Source of the DNA: RYN-230 sp963720645
Lineage (GTDB): Bacteria; Actinomycetota; Actinomycetes; Streptosporangiales; Streptosporangiaceae
Reading direction: 5' to 3'
Assembly: GCA_963720645.1 (NCBI GenBank)
Contig: CAVRFX010000020.1
Location: 1-64,000, forward strand
DNA: 64,000 bases
Every line of letters starts with the position of its first letter. The stretch's first letter is position 1. Shown piece by piece: positions 33,410 through 41,875 of the stretch. Made by a program: the position numbers and the translations under genes. Below the pieces are notes generated by a model. The model did not search any database, had not been told where the DNA came from, and saw nothing but the letters and a program-made list of their open reading frames with translations.

Positions 33410-34014
33410 GCGGTCGCGCGCCCGGCGCCAGAATGGGTGGCCGCGAGGGCCGCATCGAGCAGCGCGGCGGCGGCCGTCCGGGCCGCCGCGGCCGCGGTGG
33501 GATCGTGGTCCATGCGCGCGGACAGCCCGCTGCCGTCGTAGAGCAGGTGCAGCTGGCGGGCCAGCCCCGGCGCGTCCGGCACGCCGGCCTCCTCGGCCAG
33601 GCGGGTGAACAGGGAGCGCACCCAGGCGCGGTAGCCCTCGGTGGCCTGCTCCACCAGGTCGCCGGGGTGAGATTCCGCGCTGGCCCGGGCGAACGCGCAG
33701 CCGCGGTAGGTCCCTTCGGCGAAAAGCTCGCCCTGGGCCCCGAACACGCCCAGCAGGCGCTCGCGCGGCGTGTCAAAGCGGTCGATGTACCGCGTGATCC
33801 GCTCGGCCATGGTCACGTGCCGGGCTTCCAGATAGGCGCGGATCAGCTCGTCCTTGCTGCCGAAGGTGTTGTAGAGCGAGCCCTTGGCCACGCCAGCCTG
33901 CTCGATGACACGGTCGATGCCGACCGTGTGCACGCCCTCCTCATAGAACAGCTCGTTCGCGGCGGCCAGCAGGCGCTCGCGTGCTGAGGGCCGGGCCGCA
34001 TTCTTCACAGCCAC
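33406..34014 (-). CDS. TetR-family repressor
   Basis: A 202-residue TetR regulator. The HTH is in RERLLAAANELFYEEGVHTVGIDRVIEQAGVAKGSLYNTFGSKDELIRAYLEAR. The C-terminal ligand domain has the TetR_C (YxaF/AcrR-like) pattern GCAFARASAESHPGD. The gene lies just downstream of a broken MFS transporter gene in the same direction. TAGACAG-type operators occur directly upstream of this gene and upstream of the transporter gene, so it very likely represses both. Start GTG 34014 or GTG 34008. Confidence 0.93.
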   Translation of the reverse strand: MAVKNAARPSARERLLAAANELFYEEGVHTVGIDRVIEQAGVAKGSLYNTFGSKDELIRAYLEARHVTMAERITRYIDRFDTPRERLLGVFGAQGELFAEGTYRGCAFARASAESHPGDLVEQATEGYRAWVRSLFTRLAEEAGVPDAPGLARQLHLLYDGSGLSARMDHDPTAAAAARTAAAALLDAALAATHSGAGRATA

Positions 34015-34030
34015 TTTCGGTCATCTCCTC

Positions 34031-34046
34031 TAGACAGCTCTGTCCA
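34031..34046. promoter_or_regulatory. TetR operator upstream of tetR gene
   Basis: TAGACAGCTCTGTCCA is a near-palindrome (AGACAG-CT-CTGTC) 17 bases before the repressor's start. The same motif recurs twice upstream of the neighbouring MFS gene, which makes it a strong candidate for the autoregulatory operator. Confidence 0.75.
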
Positions 34047-34048
34047 GT

Positions 34049-35517
34049 TTATCGCCCAGGGGGGGTCGCGGCGGAAGCGGTGCGGCCGCGCAGCAGGCCG
34101 GGCAGCGCCAGCGCGGCGAGCAGGATGACCGCGCCGCCGTAGAACAGGGCGGTCCCGGTCAGCCCGCCGCCATGCACGATGACGAATCCGGCGACCACCG
34201 CGGGCACGCCCAGGCCGAGGTAGGACACGATGTAGAGCAGGGAAAGCACCCCGGCCCGCTCGTGCGGCGCGGCTAGCGGAACGACGGTCCGGATGCCGCC
34301 CTGGAAGCCACTGCCGAATCCGGCCCCGCTGATCGCGGTGCCGGCGAAGAACAGGGGCGTGGACGTGATGCCCAGGCCCAGCATGGTGACGGCGGCCCCG
34401 GTGATCAGGGAGAGGATCCCGGTGAGCATCACGGTCCGGGGACTCGCGGCGCGCAGCACGACGATGGCGATGACGGCCGCCGCGGTGAGCACGAACAGGC
34501 TGAGCCCGCCCAGCACCACGTCCAGGGACCCGGTCAGCGCATGCACCAGCGCGGGACCGAGCGCGCCATACAGCCCGCCCAGCGCCCACACGGCGAACAG
34601 CACCGGCGTGGCGGTGAGCAGCGGGCCGCGCAGGGCGCGCGGCAGCCTGATCTCCGGCGCGCAGCGAGGCGAGTGCTCCCGGGGTCCGGGTCACCGTTTC
34701 CCGCAGCAGGGCCACCCCGGCGGCCTGGATCACGAACACGCCCATCAGGGCCAGGTAGATCAGGTGCGTGGGAGCGGGCAGGTACCGCACGGCCAGCGCG
34801 GACAGCAGCACGCCCGACCCGGTGCCCATGCCCGGGGCGACCGCGTTGGCGAAGGTGCCCCGCTCGCGGTCCACGTCCAGCAGGCCCGCGCCGATCGCGC
34901 CGAGCGCCGCGCCGGTGGCCAGGCCCTGCACGACCCGCGCGATGAGCAGCGCGGGCACCCCGCCGGCGGTGGCGAACACCAGCAGCGTGACGGCCTGGAC
35001 CGCGAGCGCGGCCAGCAGCACCGGGCGCCGCCCGACGTGGTCAGAGAGCTTGCCCAGGGTCAGCAGGGACGCGAGCACCGCCACGGCGTACACGCCGAAC
35101 ACGATCGTGGTGGTGATCGGGGTGAAGCCCCAGCGGGCCTGGTAGATCGCGTACAGCGGCGTCGGGGCGGCGGAGGCGGCCAGCAGGGCCACGATCGAGC
35201 GACGCCAGCAGGAGCAGTGCCGGGCCGCCCGGTCAGCCCCCGGGCCAGGGGGGCGGCGGCGGGCGCGGGCAGCCGCACCGCACCGGTACCGGCCGTGCGG
35301 ACCGGGGCCGCGGTGACGGTCCCGCCGCCCCGGGGACGGGTGGCCCCCCGAAGACCAGTACCAATCCCCGGACGGGTGGCCCCCCGAAGACGGGTGGCCC
35401 CCGGACCGGCCAATCCCCGGGACGGGTGGCCCCCCGCGGCCCGGCACCGTTCCCGGGGTGGGTGCCCGCGGCCGGTGTGACGGCTGTGCGGCACGTGGTG
35501 CCGCCCTGCTCGGTCAT
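34049..35517 (-). pseudogene. MFS drug-efflux-type transporter, broken by frame changes
   Basis: The transporter is spread over three frames. The N-terminal part probably starts at ATG 35517 (MTEQGG, with GAGGA upstream). The first helices read SIVALLAASAAPTPLYAIYQARWGFTP..., up to TPGALASLRA. After a shift near 34665 comes PEIRLPRALRGPLLTATPVLFAVWALGGLYGALGPAL, continuing to 34049. Another shift lies near 35205 (ALLLLASL/IVALLAAS), and a stop precedes it in that frame. MFS motifs are clear (GKLSDHVGRRPVLLAAL). A GC-rich tandem repeat lies in the N-terminal region. Either the gene is dead or several G/C indels were introduced in assembly. Confidence 0.75.
35335..35435. repeat. GC-rich tandem repeat in the MFS gene's 5' end
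   Basis: Four copies of GACGGGTGGCCCCC start at about 35335, 35371, 35389 and 35421, two of them extended by CGAAGAC. The repeat falls within the disordered N-terminal extension of the broken transporter gene. Such repeats are prone to slippage, or to collapse in assembly. Confidence 0.8.
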
Positions 35518-35540
35518 GATGGGTCCTCACATCGATTGAG

Positions 35541-35577
35541 TAGACAGGTCTGTTCAAAGAATAGACAGACTGGTCTA
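35541..35577. promoter_or_regulatory. Two TetR operators upstream of the MFS gene
   Basis: TAGACAGGTCTGTTCA (35541-35556) and TAGACAGACTGGTCTA (35562-35577) are adjacent near-palindromes of the type found before the tetR gene. They begin 24 bases upstream of the presumed MFS start and would also lie in the promoter region of the divergent GyrA-like gene at 35671. Confidence 0.78.
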
Positions 35578-35670
35578 ATCAGTCAAGCTCCGCGAGCAGG
35601 CGGCCCCGCTGTGGGCCTCCGTCGCTAGGGTGGTCCCGTGCGCCCTATCGTGCGGCCAGGAACCTGAGCG

Positions 35671-36741
35671 GTGAGTGAACGCAGCGGGTGCGCCCCGGTC
35701 GACCTGGCCGTCCTCGGGGCGCTCGAGGAGGCGACCGCCAGCCGCCCGCGGTCCTACGTGCGGTCCGCGCGGGTCCTGGCCGGCATCGAGGAACGCATCG
35801 GGCTCGGGCCGCGGTACGCGTACGAGGTGCTGCTCGACCTGGCCCGCCCGTGGGTCATCCCGGTCCGCGCCGTGGTCGCGATGGGCAATATCGGGGACCG
35901 GAGTTTCCCGGCGGCGGCCGGGCCGGGTTATACGCAGTGCCGCCCGTCGTACGCCGGCCAGCTCGTGCTGGACGCCGAGGCCGCCCGGCTGGCACCGGTC
36001 CCCCTGGGGCTGATCAATGGCACCACCTACCGGGGCGGCTCGCAGCCGGCGCTGGAACCGTTCCGGGTGCTCGCGGCGCTGCGGCGGCTGCTGGATGATC
36101 CCAGCGTCCCGGACGCCGAGGTGATCAGCATCGCCGGGCCGCCCTTCTCCGTGACCGGCTGCGCCATGGCCGGGAACATCGCCGCGCTGACGCGGGGCCG
36201 CCGGGTCGCGCTCCGCGAGACCGGCCGGATCACAGTCACCGGTGTGCCCGTCCCCGAGGCTCCCGCGGATCCGCCGCCGCGGGCCCCGGGCGGGATGCTC
36301 GTAGCGTTCGGGGGCGCGGGGCCGGTCCCGCCCCGCCCCGCCCATCTAGTCATCGAGTCGCTGCCCCACGGGGTGATGGCCACGGAAGTGGCTCACGCGA
36401 TCGTCAACCGGGCGGCCTCCCGCCCCTGGGCTGACTCGCATCCCGATCTGGCCCGCACGACGGCCCTGCCTGTCGCCGATGTTGACGAGCAATCAGGGCA
36501 TGACGGGGAGGTCCGGATCCTGATCACGCTCCGGCCGGGCTCCGATCGGGAGGCCGTGCGGGAGCAGCTGGCCGAGATCCACGGAGTTTCGGTCGAGTCC
36601 TATTACCAGTTTCCGGCTCCACTGTCTGTCCTGCTGCGCTCCTGGGTCGAGCAGTACCGCCGGGAGGACCTCACGGCCAGCCTCGCCGCGCTGGAGGACG
36701 CCATCCGCCGCGACCGGCAGCGTGAGCGGCGTAATCGCTGA
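35671..36741 (+). CDS. Orphan GyrA/ParC-like protein
   Basis: A 356-residue protein with local resemblance to the breakage-reunion domain of type IIA topoisomerase A subunits. VVAMGNIGDRSFPAAAGPGYTQCRPSYAGQLVLD aligns with the GNFGS...GDPAAAMRYTECRLS active-site segment, and the catalytic Tyr of RYT appears to be kept (GYTQCR) while the preceding Arg is Gly. LGLINGTTYRGG mirrors the LLVNGSSGIA block, and HLVIESLPHGVMATEVAHAIV mirrors IVVTEIPYQVNK. It is less than half the length of GyrA and lacks the C-terminal beta-pinwheel; no GyrB partner is nearby. Start GTG 35671 has AGGAA upstream. Function unknown. Confidence 0.6.
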   Translation: MSERSGCAPVDLAVLGALEEATASRPRSYVRSARVLAGIEERIGLGPRYAYEVLLDLARPWVIPVRAVVAMGNIGDRSFPAAAGPGYTQCRPSYAGQLVLDAEAARLAPVPLGLINGTTYRGGSQPALEPFRVLAALRRLLDDPSVPDAEVISIAGPPFSVTGCAMAGNIAALTRGRRVALRETGRITVTGVPVPEAPADPPPRAPGGMLVAFGGAGPVPPRPAHLVIESLPHGVMATEVAHAIVNRAASRPWADSHPDLARTTALPVADVDEQSGHDGEVRILITLRPGSDREAVREQLAEIHGVSVESYYQFPAPLSVLLRSWVEQYRREDLTASLAALEDAIRRDRQRERRNR

Positions 36742-36861
36742 TCAGACGCGGATTTACCGCGGTGTCGCGGATGACATCGGGCGCCTCTCATCAGCCCCCG
36801 GCCAGCCTCATCACCGGCGCCGGGCCACCCGGTCCGCCACGTCGGCGGGAGCCACCACGAT

Positions 36862-36881
36862 TAGGGTCCATTAAGGCCCTA
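36862..36881. terminator. Weak hairpin downstream of the GyrA-like gene
   Basis: TAGGGTC and GGCCCTA pair with one mismatch around CATTAA, followed by TTTCGGCGTTTT. This could terminate the GyrA-like transcript, although the stem is short for a high-GC organism. Confidence 0.35.
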
Positions 36882-37016
36882 TTTCGGCGTTTTCCTGCGC
36901 TGCCGTTCAGGTCCCAGTAAGTTCCGGCAAGACAGGCATTCCCCGTGCCACCTGACGCCGGCTTCCGCTGGCGCCAGTTCGCCGGGTGAACGCGAGGTCT
37001 CGCGGACAGGAGTGGG

Positions 37017-37700
37017 ATGCCCCCAGCACCCCGTCATTCCAAGCCCAGGACAACCAGGAGACCCGCCCTCAGGGTCGGCGTCCCGGTATTGGCCGCAGCG
37101 ACGCTCGCCGGCGTGGCTGCGGCTTTCGTGTTCCTGACGGGTGGATCGCCGGGGGCCGCTGCGGCCCGTCCTTCGCACGGCAGCACGATCTCGGAGACGA
37201 GCGCCGCGTCGAGCCTCACCAGCGACGACATGATGATCGACTCGCACCACGAAGTGGCCGCCCGGATCGTCCGCGACAACGCCCGGACCATCCGGCGCAA
37301 GTACCTCGCCCACCTCGCCGCGGTCCGGCTCGCCCAGAAGAAGGCCGCTCAGAAGAAGGCCGCCCAGGAGAAGGCCGCCCAGGCCGCCCAGGCTGCCCAG
37401 AAGGCTGCTGCCCAGCCGGCGACGAGCCCCAGCCCGGCCGCCAGCTCCAGCAGCGGCGGTTCAGACCCCGCCCACTCACCGCTGGGGGTCTGCATCCGCA
37501 ACGCCGAAGAAGGCGGCAGCTACGCCTGGGGCCCGGGTAACGGCGGCGGGGCCTACCAGTTCCAGATCGGCACCTGGGAAAAGTACGGCGGTGCGGCCAG
37601 TGAGTTCGGCGTGGCCTGCCCCTCCTACCAGGACCAGATCTTCGACAACGCGATCAACGCCGGGGGCGCCTCGAACTGGACCGCCTACGACGGCTGCTGA
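37017..37700 (+). CDS. Secreted Rpf/transglycosylase-like cell-wall protein
   Basis: A 227-residue exported protein. An Arg-rich N-terminus and hydrophobic core (VGVPVLAAATLAGVAAAFVFL) form a signal sequence or anchor. A Lys/Ala coiled-coil-like linker (LAQKKAAQKKAAQEKAAQ) and a Pro/Ser spacer follow. The C-terminal domain, CIRNAEEGGSYAWGPGNGGGAYQFQIGTWEKYGG... with catalytic-type Glu in NAEEGG and a final Cys, matches the resuscitation-promoting-factor/transglycosylase-like fold that cleaves peptidoglycan. ATG 37017 has AGGAG four bases upstream. I looked for a c-di-AMP riboswitch upstream, common before such genes, and did not find its conserved core. Confidence 0.88.
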   Translation: MPPAPRHSKPRTTRRPALRVGVPVLAAATLAGVAAAFVFLTGGSPGAAAARPSHGSTISETSAASSLTSDDMMIDSHHEVAARIVRDNARTIRRKYLAHLAAVRLAQKKAAQKKAAQEKAAQAAQAAQKAAAQPATSPSPAASSSSGGSDPAHSPLGVCIRNAEEGGSYAWGPGNGGGAYQFQIGTWEKYGGAASEFGVACPSYQDQIFDNAINAGGASNWTAYDGC

Positions 37701-37836
37701 CGGCGCTGACGTCCGGTCCGCGCCCGGCGGTCACGGCCGGTCCATCCCGGACCAGGTGATCCAGCCGGAACCGTCAGCCTGGCTAGGGCGGTCGGCCTGA
37801 CTGTGTGATGCTGGCAGGACCACCAGACCGCCGATC

Positions 37837-38421
37837 ATGCCGGAGGGTCCCGTGACCGTCCCGTCCATGCCGCCCCGTGTCCCGGCCGGCGCCACGCCCG
37901 AGGGCGACGGGGTCGTCGTCGGGGACGGCCCGGTCCGGGTTGACGCCTACATCGACTTCCTGTGCCCGTTCTGCCGGCGCTTCGAGCTGTCGTCCGGGCC
38001 CACGCTGAGCGCCCTGGTGACCGGGCATCAGATCAGCATCGCCTACCATCCGATGAACTTCCTCGACCAGGCCTCGACGACGCACTACTCGACCCGGGCG
38101 GCCGCATCGTCCGGCTGTGCCGCGGACCAGGACCGGTTCACGGACTACCTGCACGAGCTGTTCGTGAACCAGCCCCCGGAGGGCGGCGCCGGGCTGAGCG
38201 ACACCGAGCTCATCGCCCTCGGCCAGGCTGCCGGGCTGGGGCCCGCCTTCGCCTCCTGCGTGACCGAGAGGCCGTATCTGGACTGGCCGCCCTACGTCAC
38301 CGACCGTGCCGTCGCCGCCGGGGTGGAAGCGACTCCGACCGTCCTGGTCGCGGGGATGGCGGTCCCGGCGGACAGCCAGGCCATCCAGGCCGCCGTCGAG
38401 CAGGCCAGCGCCCGGTCCTGA
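37837..38421 (+). CDS. DsbA-family thioredoxin-fold protein
   Basis: A 194-residue thiol-oxidoreductase-like protein. The active site is DFLCPFCRRFE (CxxC with PF), and the cis-Pro loop is EATPTVLVAG. The helical insert between them fits DsbA/DSBA-like thioredoxin proteins. No signal peptide or lipobox is visible, so unlike most DsbA proteins it may be cytoplasmic. It might have a stress-related role. The start codon at 37837 (MPEGPVTVPSMPP) may not be exact; ATG 37867 is an alternative. Confidence 0.87.
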   Translation: MPEGPVTVPSMPPRVPAGATPEGDGVVVGDGPVRVDAYIDFLCPFCRRFELSSGPTLSALVTGHQISIAYHPMNFLDQASTTHYSTRAAASSGCAADQDRFTDYLHELFVNQPPEGGAGLSDTELIALGQAAGLGPAFASCVTERPYLDWPPYVTDRAVAAGVEATPTVLVAGMAVPADSQAIQAAVEQASARS

Positions 38422-38471
38422 CCGGCTCAGCCTGGCCGGCCATCCACCCCACCTGGGCCCGGTCCGCCGCG

Positions 38472-38511
38472 GCCGGGCCCCGGCCCCGGCCGGGCCCCGG
38501 CCCCGGCCGGG
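38472..38511. repeat. 17-bp GC tandem repeat
   Basis: GCCGGGCCCCGGCCCCG occurs twice in perfect succession (38472-38488, 38489-38505) and starts a third time. It lies between the DsbA-like gene and the fluoride riboswitch and may form strong secondary structure that limits read-through. Confidence 0.85.
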
Positions 38512-38556
38512 CGTGCTGCCGGTTCGGTATCCTGAACGGGTCAGATGATGCCCAGA

Positions 38557-38607
38557 CGCGGAGGTCGTGGCCTCCCGAACCGCTTCCGGCTGATGGCTTC
38601 TGCTCAG
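38557..38607 (+). promoter_or_regulatory. Fluoride (crcB) riboswitch
   Basis: The element reads GGAGGTCGTGGCCTCC (P1-type stem), then CGAA, a CCG-CTTC-CGG hairpin and the hallmark 3' segment CTGATGGCTTCTGC. This matches the order of the fluoride-aptamer consensus, in which GCTGATGG-CYTCTAC-type sequence closes the pseudoknot. It lies 27 bases upstream of two crcB-type exporter genes, exactly where this RNA class is expected. Binding of fluoride should raise expression of the operon. Confidence 0.88.
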
Positions 38608-38633
38608 ACCGCTGTGCCCGGAGGCCATCCGCA

Positions 38634-39155
38634 TTGCCTGACCTGACGTCCGGCCCCGGCGGGCCGCCTGGCCCGGACCGGGACCCGTCACCCCTGGCGG
38701 GCGTGGCCCTCGCACTAGTCCCCGGGCCGCCCCCGGCGCGGCCCGCCCGGCTGGCCCTGCCCCGGATCGACCGCCGCGAGGTCGCCGCCATCTTCGCCGG
38801 TGGCGCCCTCGGTACGCTGCTGCGGGCCGCGCTGGCCGAGGCCTTCCCGCACCCGGCGACCGCGTGGCCGTGGCCCACGTTCGCGGTCAACGTCGTGGCC
38901 GCATTCCTGCTCGGCTACTTCGTCACCCGCCTGCAGGAGCGGCTGCCGCTGTCCAGCTACCGCCGGCCGTTGCTGGGTACCGGGCTGTGCGGCGGCCTGT
39001 CCACGTTCTCCACCATGCAAGTGGAGATCCTGAAGATGCTCGACGCGCACGACTGGGGCCTGGCCCTCGGCTACACCGCCGCCAGCGTAGCGGCCGGGTA
39101 CGCCGCGATCTACCTGGCTACCGCCCTCGTCCGGCGCGTGCGGGTGCTGCGGTGA
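38634..39155 (+). CDS. crcB: CrcB/Fluc-type fluoride channel subunit 1
   Basis: About 173 residues. After a Pro-rich cytoplasmic leader, four transmembrane helices follow: AAIFAGGALGTLLRAALAEAF (with the GxLGTLLR motif), FAVNVVAAFLLGYFVTRL (N-terminal FAVN motif), GTGLCGGLSTFSTMQVEILKML (the GxxGGLSTFST pore motif) and the last helix. Fluc channels work as dual-topology dimers or paired homologues and let fluoride leave the cell. The start is uncertain: TTG 38634 with GGAGG upstream is used; GTG 38703 would remove the leader. First gene of the riboswitch operon. Confidence 0.9.
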   Translation: MPDLTSGPGGPPGPDRDPSPLAGVALALVPGPPPARPARLALPRIDRREVAAIFAGGALGTLLRAALAEAFPHPATAWPWPTFAVNVVAAFLLGYFVTRLQERLPLSSYRRPLLGTGLCGGLSTFSTMQVEILKMLDAHDWGLALGYTAASVAAGYAAIYLATALVRRVRVLR

Positions 39156-39165
39156 GGCGGCTGCC

Positions 39166-39531
39166 GTGAGCATGCTCATCTGGGCGGCGGTCATCCTCAT
39201 CGGCGGGGCAGGCTCGGTGGTCCGCTTCCTCGCTGACGGCCTGGTGGCGTCGGCGGCAGGCCGTGACTTCCCCTTCGGCACCCTCGCCGTCAACGTATCC
39301 GGTGCGATGATCCTCGGGCTCCTTACCGGGCTGGCGCTGGGGCACGACCAGGCGCTGCTGGCCGGCACGGCCGCGGTCGGCTCGTACACGACGTTCTCGA
39401 CCTGGATGTTCGAGACCGACCGGCTCGCCGAGGAACGCCAGTTCCGCCGCGCGGCGGCGAACGTGATCGTCAGCCTCGTCCTCGGTGTCGCCGCCGCGGC
39501 GCTGGGCCGCCTGATCGGAGCCCACCTATGA
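39166..39531 (+). CDS. crcB: CrcB/Fluc-type fluoride channel subunit 2
   Basis: 121 residues, four helices: AVILIGGAGSVVRFLADGL, FPFGTLAVNVSGAMILGLLTGL, AAVGSYTTFSTWMFETDRL and ANVIVSLVLGVAAAALGRLIG. The TFSTW pore motif and GTLAVNxxGA motif are kept. Together with the preceding gene it probably forms a heterodimeric Fluc channel. It starts ten bases after crcB1 and its end overlaps the next gene by four bases (ATGA), so the three genes are one operon. Confidence 0.92.
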   Translation: MSMLIWAAVILIGGAGSVVRFLADGLVASAAGRDFPFGTLAVNVSGAMILGLLTGLALGHDQALLAGTAAVGSYTTFSTWMFETDRLAEERQFRRAAANVIVSLVLGVAAAALGRLIGAHL

Positions 39532-40642
39532 GCGCCGACGCCATCAAGCTGACCAGCTACTTCGGTGAGCGTCACCGGACCGGCGGCCGGTTCACCGCGG
39601 ACGCCCTGATCGACCTGTACGGGCGGCACGAGATCGCGGCCAGCATCCTGCTGCGGGGCACCGAAGGGTTCGGGCTCAAGCACCACCTCCGCACCGACCG
39701 CTCACTGACCCTCTCCGAGGACCTGCCGCTCACCGCGATCGCCGTGGACAGCCGCTCGCGCATCGAATCGGTGCTCGGCCCGACACTCGAACTCAACCGC
39801 GCCGGGCTGGTCACCCTGGAACGGGCGCGGCTGCTGACCGGCGAGGCCGGGCCTGGCGGGACGGCCGGCGGGCGGCCCTGGCCCCCGTGCCTGGTGACCT
39901 GCCGGGGGACCCGGCCGGCCCGGGCAAGCTCACCGTGTACCTCGGGCGCCAGGAGAGGATCTACCGGGTCCCCGCCTTCGTCGCGGTCTGCGACCTGCTG
40001 CACCGCCGCGGCGTTGACGGCGCTACCGCACTGCTCGGCGTGGACGGCACGGCGCACGGCCGCCGGGAACGGGCCCGGTTCTTCAGCCGCAACGCCGAGG
40101 TGCCCATGATGGTCATCGCGGTGGGCTCCGGCGGCCGCATCGCGCAGGTACTGCCCGAGCTCGGCGCGCTGCTCCGCCGCCCGCTGGCCACCATGGAACG
40201 GGTCCAGGTCTGCAAGCGTGACGGCCAGCTCCTCGGCCCGCCCGATCCGCTGCCGGGCGCCGACGAACACGGCATGGCGCTCTGGCGCAAGCTCATGGTG
40301 GTCAGCTCCGAAGCGGCCCAGCACGCGGGGCAGCCGCTGCACCGCGCCCTCGTCCGGCGGCTGCGCTCGGCCGGGATCAGCGGCGCGACCACGCTCCGCG
40401 GGATCTGGGGGTTCCACGGCGACCACGCGCCGCACGGCGACCGGATCTTCCAGCTGGGCCGGCATGTGCCCGCCGTCACGATCGTGATCGACAGCCCGGC
40501 CCGGATCGCCGCGGCGTTCCCCATCATCGACGAGCTCACCGCCGAGCACGGGCTCGTCACCGCCGAGACTATTCCCGCCCTGCGGGCGGCCGGGGGCGGC
40601 CACCGCCGTGGCGGCCCCCGCCTGGCCACTCACCACCTCTAG
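39528..40642 (+). CDS. Triple DUF190 protein, interrupted by one frameshift
   Basis: Three successive DUF190 units are readable: KLTSYFGERHRTGGRFTADALIDLYGRHEIAASILLRGTEGFG (39528 frame), KLTVYLGRQERIYRVPAFVAVCDLLHRRGVDGATALLGVDG and KLMVVSSEAAQHAGQPLHRALVRRLRSAGISGATTLRGIWGFHG (frame open from 39887 to 40642). The shift from one frame to the other occurs near 39870 in GGGCGGCCCTGG. With a one-base correction the protein is about 371 residues, as expected for this family, which is often encoded next to crcB and thought to bind ligand or regulate the channel. The overlap with crcB2 indicates coupled translation. Confidence 0.82.
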
Positions 40643-40684
40643 CCCGCCCGGGCTGCTCGTCCTGCGCGTTCGAGATCGGCGACG

Positions 40685-41875
40685 TCATCGATCCGGTGCG
40701 GACCCGTCAGGTGCTGATCGGGACCCAGGCCCGGACGCGGTCATCACCGGTTCGGGGACCGGGTCACTGACCGTGGTGGTCGCCGTGGCGGCAGCCGGGG
40801 CCGCGGCCGGGCCGAGCGGCAGGACGAGCTCGAACGACGAGCCGCGGCCCGGCGTGCTCTGCACCTGGACCGAGCCGTGATGGGCTGTGGCGATGGCCTG
40901 CACGATGGCCAGGCCCAGCCCGAAGCCGCCCGCCTCGCTGCTCCGCTGGGGATTGGCCCGGGCAAACCGCTGGAAGATCCGGTCCAGGTCGGCGGGGGCG
41001 ATGCCGGTGCCGGAGTCCGCCACCATCAGGACCACGTGCCCGTCCTCCCGGCGGGCGCTGACCTCGATCTCGGCCCCACTGGCCGTGTGCGCGATCGCGT
41101 TCTCCAGCAGCGCGTCGAGGGCCAGGGCGAGCCGGTCCCGGTCGGCCACGACCGTCACCTCGGTGACCGGGCCGAGCCGCCACTGGCGGGGGAGGTAACC
41201 CCAGCGTTCAAGCGCGCCGCCGAGCAGCGATTCGGCGGTGACCGGCTCCGGGCGCAGGAAGCCCGGGCTTCCTGCCGAGGCCAGCAGCAGGATCCGGCTG
41301 GCCATCCGTCCCAGCCGCCTCAGCTCGCCCGCCACCACCCGCGCGTCGTCGGCCAGCACCGTCTCGCTCGCGGCGCGTTCCATCAGCTCGGCGTGCCCGA
41401 GGGCCACCGTGATCGGCGTGCCCAGCTCATGTGACGCGTCCTGCAGGAACCGCTGCTGTTCCTCCAGCAGGCGCAGGTTCTCCTGGGAGACGTGCTGGAC
41501 CACCTCCATCGCGGCGAGCCGCTCCTGCATGGCCGCCACCCGCCGCTGCCCGTGCCACACCATGACCAGGAACATCAGCGCGATCAGCGGGACCTCGGCC
41601 AGGTAGTCGGCATCTTGCTGGCCCTTGAGGACCTGCACCACGACGATGCCCCCGGTGGCGAGCGTGACCGCGGCGACGGTCAGGATCGTCGGCTGCAGCC
41701 GCCAGAGCCGCAGCCCGTAGATGGCGGTCAGGCTCACCCAGATAGCCAGGAACGGGATTGTCTGCCAGGCGGGCAGCAGCCGCATCGCGGCCAGGTTGAT
41801 CCCGACGAACGCCACCCAGATGATGTCGAGCCGGTAGGAGCGGCCCCACCGGGCCACCCGGGCCCACCACGACAT
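40685..41875 (-). CDS. Orphan membrane sensor histidine kinase
   Basis: About 396 residues. N-terminal transmembrane helices (IIWVAFVGINLAAMRLL, FLAIWVSLTAIYGL, LTVAAVTLATGGIVVVQVL, PLIALMFLVMVWHG) lead into a HisKA domain with phosphoacceptor His in FLQDASHELGTPITVALGHAELM. The HATPase_c domain follows with N box LDALLENAIAHT, DSGTGIAPADLDRIFQRF and GFGLGLAIVQAIA. The Ala/Pro-rich tail is disordered. No response regulator gene is adjacent, so it acts with a distant partner. ATG 41875 has GGAGG four bases upstream, excluding an N-terminal extension. Confidence 0.92.
   Translation of the reverse strand: MSWWARVARWGRSYRLDIIWVAFVGINLAAMRLLPAWQTIPFLAIWVSLTAIYGLRLWRLQPTILTVAAVTLATGGIVVVQVLKGQQDADYLAEVPLIALMFLVMVWHGQRRVAAMQERLAAMEVVQHVSQENLRLLEEQQRFLQDASHELGTPITVALGHAELMERAASETVLADDARVVAGELRRLGRMASRILLLASAGSPGFLRPEPVTAESLLGGALERWGYLPRQWRLGPVTEVTVVADRDRLALALDALLENAIAHTASGAEIEVSARREDGHVVLMVADSGTGIAPADLDRIFQRFARANPQRSSEAGGFGLGLAIVQAIATAHHGSVQVQSTPGRGSSFELVLPLGPAAAPAAATATTTVSDPVPEPVMTASGPGSRSAPDGSAPDR

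Noticed and set aside
36742..37016. Possible c-di-AMP (ydaO-type) riboswitch before the Rpf-like gene
   Set aside because: Such genes often have one, and GGGTGAACGCG hinted at it, but the conserved core blocks of that riboswitch could not be found in order.
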